From the NCBI GenBank assembly GCA_964630265.1, contig CAZVRW010000066.1:1-18400 (forward strand): 18,400 bases of DNA, in the 5' to 3' direction. Source of the DNA: CAZBWP01 sp964630265 (GTDB taxonomy: Bacteria > Pseudomonadota > Alphaproteobacteria > Rhodospirillales > Defluviicoccaceae). The notes beneath the pieces are model-generated. The model saw only the letters and a list, made by a program, of their open reading frames with translations, was not told where the DNA came from and did no database searches. Every line of letters starts with the position of its first letter. Position 1 is the first letter of the stretch. Both the position numbers and the translations under genes were made by a program. Of this stretch, positions 14,944 to 18,400 are shown one piece after another.

Positions 14944-16581
14944 TCACCGCGATGGAGCGGTGGGTTCCGGGATCATCTCAATCGCATGACACGGGCATTG
15001 CTCGTAGCAGACGGCGCACCCAGTGCACAGGTCGTAGTCGTACTTGTAGCGGCGCCCCGGTCCCAGCTTGATGATCGCGTCCTCTGGGCATGCGCCGTAA
15101 CACCCGTCGCATTCAAAGCAGTTGCCGCAGGAAAGGCACCGCTTCGCCTCGTAGGTCGCCTCCTTCTCGCTCAGTCCCTTGATCACCTCTTCGAACGTCG
15201 AGCGTCGTTTGGCGATTTCGAGATGCCCTTGTGGTCGTTGCGCGGTATCGGTGTAGAACCAGAGGTGAAGTTTGTCGAAGCCGGCAATGTCATGCTTCGG
15301 CGGCGCGGCATAGGCCGTCCCCCTGAGCCAAGCGTCTATGTGCCGCGCCGCCTTCTTGCCATGCCCGACGCCGATGGTTACCGTCCGGTCGGAAGGCACC
15401 ATGTCGCCGCCGGCGAACAGGCCTTCGAAGCCGGTCATCATGCCGGCATCCACCTCGATTGTGCCGTCGCGGTTGAATGCGACGCCGGGGACCTTCCGCA
15501 GAAAAGACGTGTCGGTGTCCTGCCCAAGCGCCAGGATCAGGTCGTCCGCTTCCAGGGTCTCCAGCCGCCCGGTGGCGCGTGGCCGACCGTTCTCATCGAT
15601 CTCCATCTCCTCGACGGTGAACGTTGTCTCGTCGATTGACTTGATGGTCCGGAGCCAGTGGATCTTGACTCCCTCCTCGATTGCCTCCTGCGCCTCGAAA
15701 TCGTGCGCCGGCATGTTGGCACGGTCGCGCCTGTAGATGATCATCGGCTCGTGACCCAAGCGCATGGCGACCCGAGCTGCGTCCATTGCCGTGTTGCCAC
15801 CGCCGTAAATCGCGACGCGGCGTCCGAGTTTCGGACCGTCACCCGTCTCGACGCCCTTCAGGAAGGACAACGCATCGAGGACTCGGCCGGCGTCGCGCGA
15901 TGGGATCTCGGTTTTCTTCGATAGGTGGGCGCCGATGGCGAGGAAAACCGCGTCGAAGTCGCCAGCTTCCTTCTCGGCGACGATGTCCTCAACCTTGTGA
16001 TTGAGCACGAACTTGACGCCCATCTTGGCAATGCGCTCGACCTCCGCGTCCAGGACGTCACGCGGCAGGCGGTAGGCGGGAATGCCGAAGTGCATCATGC
16101 CGCCGGCAACCGGACCGGCATCGTGGACCTCCACCGTGTGGCCCATCATGGCCAGATGATGCGCCGCAGACAATCCGCTTGGCCCGGCGCCGATGACCAG
16201 TACCCGTTTGTTTGAAGCTGGTGCGACGTGCGGCATGGTCCACCCCTCTTCGAGGGCCGTGTCGCCAAGAAAGCGCTCGATCGCATGGATGCTGACCGTA
16301 CCGTCGAGATTGGCGCGATTGCAATTGCTTTCGCAGGGGTGGTAGCAGACGCGGCCGTGCACCGCCGGCAGCGGGTTGTCCTGGACAATGATTTCCCAGG
16401 CCTCGCGGAAGCGCCCGGCTTGTGCCTCCGCCAACCACGCCTGGATGTTCTCTCCGGCCGGGCAGGCGTTGTTGCACGGCGGCAGGAGATCGACATAAAG
16501 CGGTCGCCGTGTCCGGACAGCCCCCGTTTGACGCTTCTGCGTTAGATCGGGGGGAACGGTCAGGTCGGTTGGTCGGGGCAT
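14944..16581 (-). CDS. GltD/KorC-like FAD- and NAD(P)-binding iron-sulfur oxidoreductase
   Basis: Flavoprotein of 545 aa related to the small subunit of glutamate synthase but without a large subunit nearby. The order is an N-terminal Fe-S region with Cys36, 40, 79, 83 and 87 (PPCNNACPAGENIQAW, then CYHPCESNC), FAD-binding VIGAGPSGLSAAHHLA (about 130-145), NADP-binding YGGGNTAMDAARVAMRLG (about 259-276), the GGD FAD motif (about 391-393), and a C-terminal ferredoxin domain with CLSCGNCFECDGCYGACP (482-499) and CTGCAVCYEQCPC (519-531). Such proteins pass electrons between NADPH and low-potential Fe-S carriers; KorC of Azoarcus evansii does this for 2-oxoglutarate oxidoreductase. ATG 16581 is preferred (GAGGAG 9 nt upstream), though in-frame ATGs occur at 16623 and 16650. 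First gene of the nifJ operon. Confidence 0.88.
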   Translation of the reverse strand: MPRPTDLTVPPDLTQKRQTGAVRTRRPLYVDLLPPCNNACPAGENIQAWLAEAQAGRFREAWEIIVQDNPLPAVHGRVCYHPCESNCNRANLDGTVSIHAIERFLGDTALEEGWTMPHVAPASNKRVLVIGAGPSGLSAAHHLAMMGHTVEVHDAGPVAGGMMHFGIPAYRLPRDVLDAEVERIAKMGVKFVLNHKVEDIVAEKEAGDFDAVFLAIGAHLSKKTEIPSRDAGRVLDALSFLKGVETGDGPKLGRRVAIYGGGNTAMDAARVAMRLGHEPMIIYRRDRANMPAHDFEAQEAIEEGVKIHWLRTIKSIDETTFTVEEMEIDENGRPRATGRLETLEADDLILALGQDTDTSFLRKVPGVAFNRDGTIEVDAGMMTGFEGLFAGGDMVPSDRTVTIGVGHGKKAARHIDAWLRGTAYAAPPKHDIAGFDKLHLWFYTDTAQRPQGHLEIAKRRSTFEEVIKGLSEKEATYEAKRCLSCGNCFECDGCYGACPEDAIIKLGPGRRYKYDYDLCTGCAVCYEQCPCHAIEMIPEPTAPSR

Positions 16582-16895
16582 GCGGAATGTCTCCTCGGAC
16601 TCTGGTGAGGTCTCCTGAGCCATTGGCGAAACGCCGTCGGCATGAGACATGCGTCGGTCAGCGCGGCCTCGAACCGGCCGCCGACCCGCGCACACAAGGC
16701 TTCGAATGGTAGGCGGCAGCGTGATGTGCTGCAAAGCAGAGGCTGGGTCTCACCGATCTTCATTTCGGACTGCGGAACAGGCGAGGGACATTAGACCCGT
16801 TCGCAGGGACGGGCAAGGTTGTCGCCGGCACAAAGGCTGTGCACCGTGACGACGGCTGATATGACAGATCCAGGATACTCATTGGGGAGCGATCG
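16582..16895. other. Divergent intergenic region between the redox operon and nnrU
   Basis: This 314-bp stretch separates the two divergent transcription units. A weak minus-strand promoter is possible: TTGCCC (16811-16816) and TAATGT (16788-16793) with 17 bp between. The frame of the flavoprotein stays open through part of it, but without a ribosome site. I looked for an FNR/Anr-type TTGAT-N4-ATCAA box, expected for anaerobic genes, and found none. No RNA gene or repeat was recognised. Confidence 0.5.
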
Positions 16896-17591
16896 ATGCA
16901 GCTGGCCCTGATCGAACTCGTTGCTGCGACCGCCGCGTTCGTCGCGAGCCACATCGTTCTCGCGAGTTCCGAGCTTCGCGACAGGTGTGTGGCGAAACTT
17001 GGAGAGAACGGCTTTCAAATCACTTACTCGCTGCTGTCGGTGGCGCTGATCGTCTGGATGGCCATGGCCTACAACGCGGCCCCGTGGGTCAAGATTTGGC
17101 CATCGACGACGGGGCTGCGGCACCTCACCCTGGGGGTAACGTTGATCGCCTTTATCTTCGTCATGGCGGGGATCACGACGCCCAATCCATCGGCAACGGG
17201 GACGGACAGCCATGCCGTTGTTGCCCGCGGCCCCAAGGGCATCCAGAATATCACCAGGCATCCGGTCATGTGGGGCGTCGCGCTTTGGGGGCTCGTCCAC
17301 GTTCTGGCGCGGGGTGACGTAGCCGGATAGATATTCTTCGGAGGCTTTACCGTGCTGGCGCTGGTCGGTGCCTGGGCGCTCGACGGGAAGAAGGCAATGC
17401 AACTCGGCGCCGCCTGGGAAGACTACCGTGGACGAACGTCGTTTTGGCCATTCGCCGCGCTGCTTGCCGGACGGTCCAATGTGACCCTGGGCGAAATCGG
17501 CTGGTGGCGGATCGGTCTCGGTATTGCCGCGTTTGTGGTGTTTTTGATCCTGCATCCGGTGTTGTTCGATGTCGATCCATGGCCGCTGTAG
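16896..17591 (+). pseudogene. nnrU: NnrU-family membrane protein interrupted by an in-frame TAG
   Basis: NnrU proteins are multi-spanning membrane proteins linked to nitrite and nitric oxide respiration in denitrifiers, distantly like isoprenylcysteine methyltransferases. From ATG 16896 (GGGGAG about 7 nt upstream) the frame encodes 144 aa with the family core GIQNITRHPVMWGVALWGLVH (split here as GIQNITRHPVM / WGVALWGLVH), then meets TAG at 17328-17330. The same frame then continues IFFGGFTVLALVGAWALDGK through two or three more membrane segments to a stop at 17591, giving 230 codons besides the TAG. The downstream part is plainly NnrU, so this is one gene with a nonsense change or a base-call error. 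Whether the 144-aa fragment works is doubtful. No denitrification reductase genes are nearby. Confidence 0.82.
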
Positions 17592-17698
17592 CAGAGCGCG
17601 AGACGACAAGGCCCTGCGTGGGATAGGGTGTTTGGTCTGATCCGTCCCGGACGATGGTGCCGTAACACGGGTTATCTAAATCTCGAGGAGGATCAATC

Positions 17699-18205
17699 AT
17701 GAAGCTGTTTGCGAATATTCGGGCTGCGGTCGTGGGTGCCACCCTTGTCGTGGCCTCCCCGGCCCTTGCTGGCGATTATGCCGGAAAAAAAGACATCGTC
17801 GATACGGCGATCGGAGCAGGTTCGTTCAACACCTTGGTTGCTGCGGTTCAGGCGGGCGGTCTTGTCGAAACCCTCAAGGGGGACGGGCCGTTCACGGTTT
17901 TTGCGCCGACTGACGAGGCGTTTAGCAAGCTTCCGGCGGGTACCGTCGAGGCATTGTTGCTGCCGGAGAACAAGGATCAGTTGGTCTCGATATTAACCTA
18001 TCACGTCATCCCTGGGAAAGTTTTGTCCGGTGATATTGCCGGCCGATCGATGGACGTAGCGTCGGTGCAAGGGGCGTCCCTGGCAGTCAATGCGACGGAC
18101 GGCGTGAAGATCAACAATGCCAACGTCGTTCAAGCTGACGTTATGGCATCCAATGGCGTTATTCATGTCGTTGACACGGTGCTGCTGCCGCCGAAGCAAA
18201 TGTAG
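17699..18205 (+). CDS. Secreted fasciclin (FAS1) domain protein
   Basis: Protein of 168 aa with a cleavable signal peptide (KLFANIRAAVVGATLVVASPALA, given here in parts: charged start, hydrophobic core, cleavage after about residue 24) and a single FAS1 domain filling the rest. The two FAS1 hallmarks are present: H1 as FTVFAPTDEAF (about 65-75) and H2 as NGVIHVVDTVLLP near the end, with YHVIPGKV between them. Bacterial FAS1 proteins are secreted or periplasmic and mediate adhesion or surface interactions; the precise function is unknown. ATG 17699 has GAGGAGG 7 nt upstream. It stands alone, about 107 bp after the nnrU remnant, and is followed by a strong terminator. Confidence 0.93.
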   Translation: MKLFANIRAAVVGATLVVASPALAGDYAGKKDIVDTAIGAGSFNTLVAAVQAGGLVETLKGDGPFTVFAPTDEAFSKLPAGTVEALLLPENKDQLVSILTYHVIPGKVLSGDIAGRSMDVASVQGASLAVNATDGVKINNANVVQADVMASNGVIHVVDTVLLPPKQM

Positions 18206-18232
18206 ACGGCTCAGCATTACGGACATTTCAGC

Positions 18233-18266
18233 GAACGGCCCGTCGCATGACGGGCCGTTCTGCTTT
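18233..18266 (+). terminator. Intrinsic terminator after the FAS1 gene
   Basis: A perfect 12-bp stem (18233-18244 with 18249-18260) with a GCAT loop lies 27 nt past the FAS1 stop and is followed by TGCTTT. The T-tract is short but the stem is very stable. The remaining 80 bp to the terminal repeat hold no visible gene. Confidence 0.85.
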
Positions 18267-18347
18267 GTGGGTAAGCGTCGGATCAGGGGACAGTGAAAAT
18301 TTCTTGCGGCTTGGAAACCCCTCGGAAGGCATGGCAGCCGAGCGATA

Positions 18348-18400
18348 CTAGTGGTCCAAGTCTGACGCTTGAGTCCCATTGGGGATTCCCATGCGTGTCA
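18348..18400. repeat. Right copy of 53-bp terminal inverted repeat (probable IS end)
   Basis: Exact reverse complement of bases 1-53. The inner edge is again C-TA, here preceded by GATA unique sequence, so both copies switch from unique to repeated DNA at the same CTA. That is the expected look of the same IS end inserted at TA or CTAG-like targets in opposite orientation. The rest of the element lies outside the window. Confidence 0.9.

Noticed and set aside
16582..16895. FNR/Anr box controlling the pyruvate oxidoreductase operon
   Set aside because: No TTGAT-N4-ATCAA-like sequence was found by eye in the divergent region.
18276..18347. Remnant of a second mobile element near the right edge (AGGGGACAGTGAAAATTT)
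   Set aside because: The string resembles sequences flanking some transposase genes, but no second copy or reading frame is present in the window to support it.
1..18400. CRISPR arrays, tRNA or rRNA genes, phage genes, toxin-antitoxin pairs
   Set aside because: Looked for on both strands; no periodic direct repeats, cloverleaf-like segments or matching proteins were found.

Overview
The window looks like chromosomal DNA of a GC-rich alphaproteobacterium, probably Rhodospirillales-like. This is inferred from gene content: a sigma-32 (RpoH) gene, an LdtR-type MarR regulator, a fused LivH-LivM permease and a single-chain pyruvate:ferredoxin oxidoreductase. No rRNA, tRNA, CRISPR array or transposase gene was seen.

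Layout. Positions 1-53 and 18348-18400 are a perfect 53-bp inverted repeat, so the segment lies between two oppositely oriented copies of one repeat, most likely the same end of an insertion sequence. Inside it, on the minus strand, are an S41 C-terminal processing protease lipoprotein (107-1618) and an rpoH-type sigma factor (1820-2749), followed by a gene-poor 0.7-kb stretch with the rpoH leader, a candidate promoter and a possible broken small ORF. A plus-strand LdtR-like MarR regulator (3472-4002) converges on a minus-strand pair, a small multidrug resistance transporter overlapping a GmhB-like HAD phosphatase. Then comes a complete branched-chain amino-acid-type (HAAT) ABC transporter operon on the plus strand (5158-9737): binding protein, fused permease and two ATPases with overlapping or abutting ORFs.

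Converging on it is a minus-strand operon (16581 to 9758): a GltD/KorC-like iron-sulfur flavoprotein, pyruvate:ferredoxin oxidoreductase NifJ, a dihydroorotate-dehydrogenase-like flavoprotein lacking the usual catalytic cysteine motif, and a frameshifted PaaI-type hotdog thioesterase. The first two suggest a two-component pyruvate:NADP+ oxidoreductase linking pyruvate/acetyl-CoA interconversion to NADP(H); the last two would be accessory. Divergent from it is an NnrU gene with an in-frame stop, then a secreted fasciclin (FAS1) protein with a strong terminator.

Most of the content is ordinary metabolic and transport genes. The points most worth a second look are the flanking inverted repeat, the redox operon with its degenerate DHOD-like member, the two clear ORF lesions (one on an in-phase U_UUU_UUC heptamer) and the imperfect Shine-Dalgarno-masking helix in the rpoH leader. 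I do not see a clearly novel defence or mobile system.
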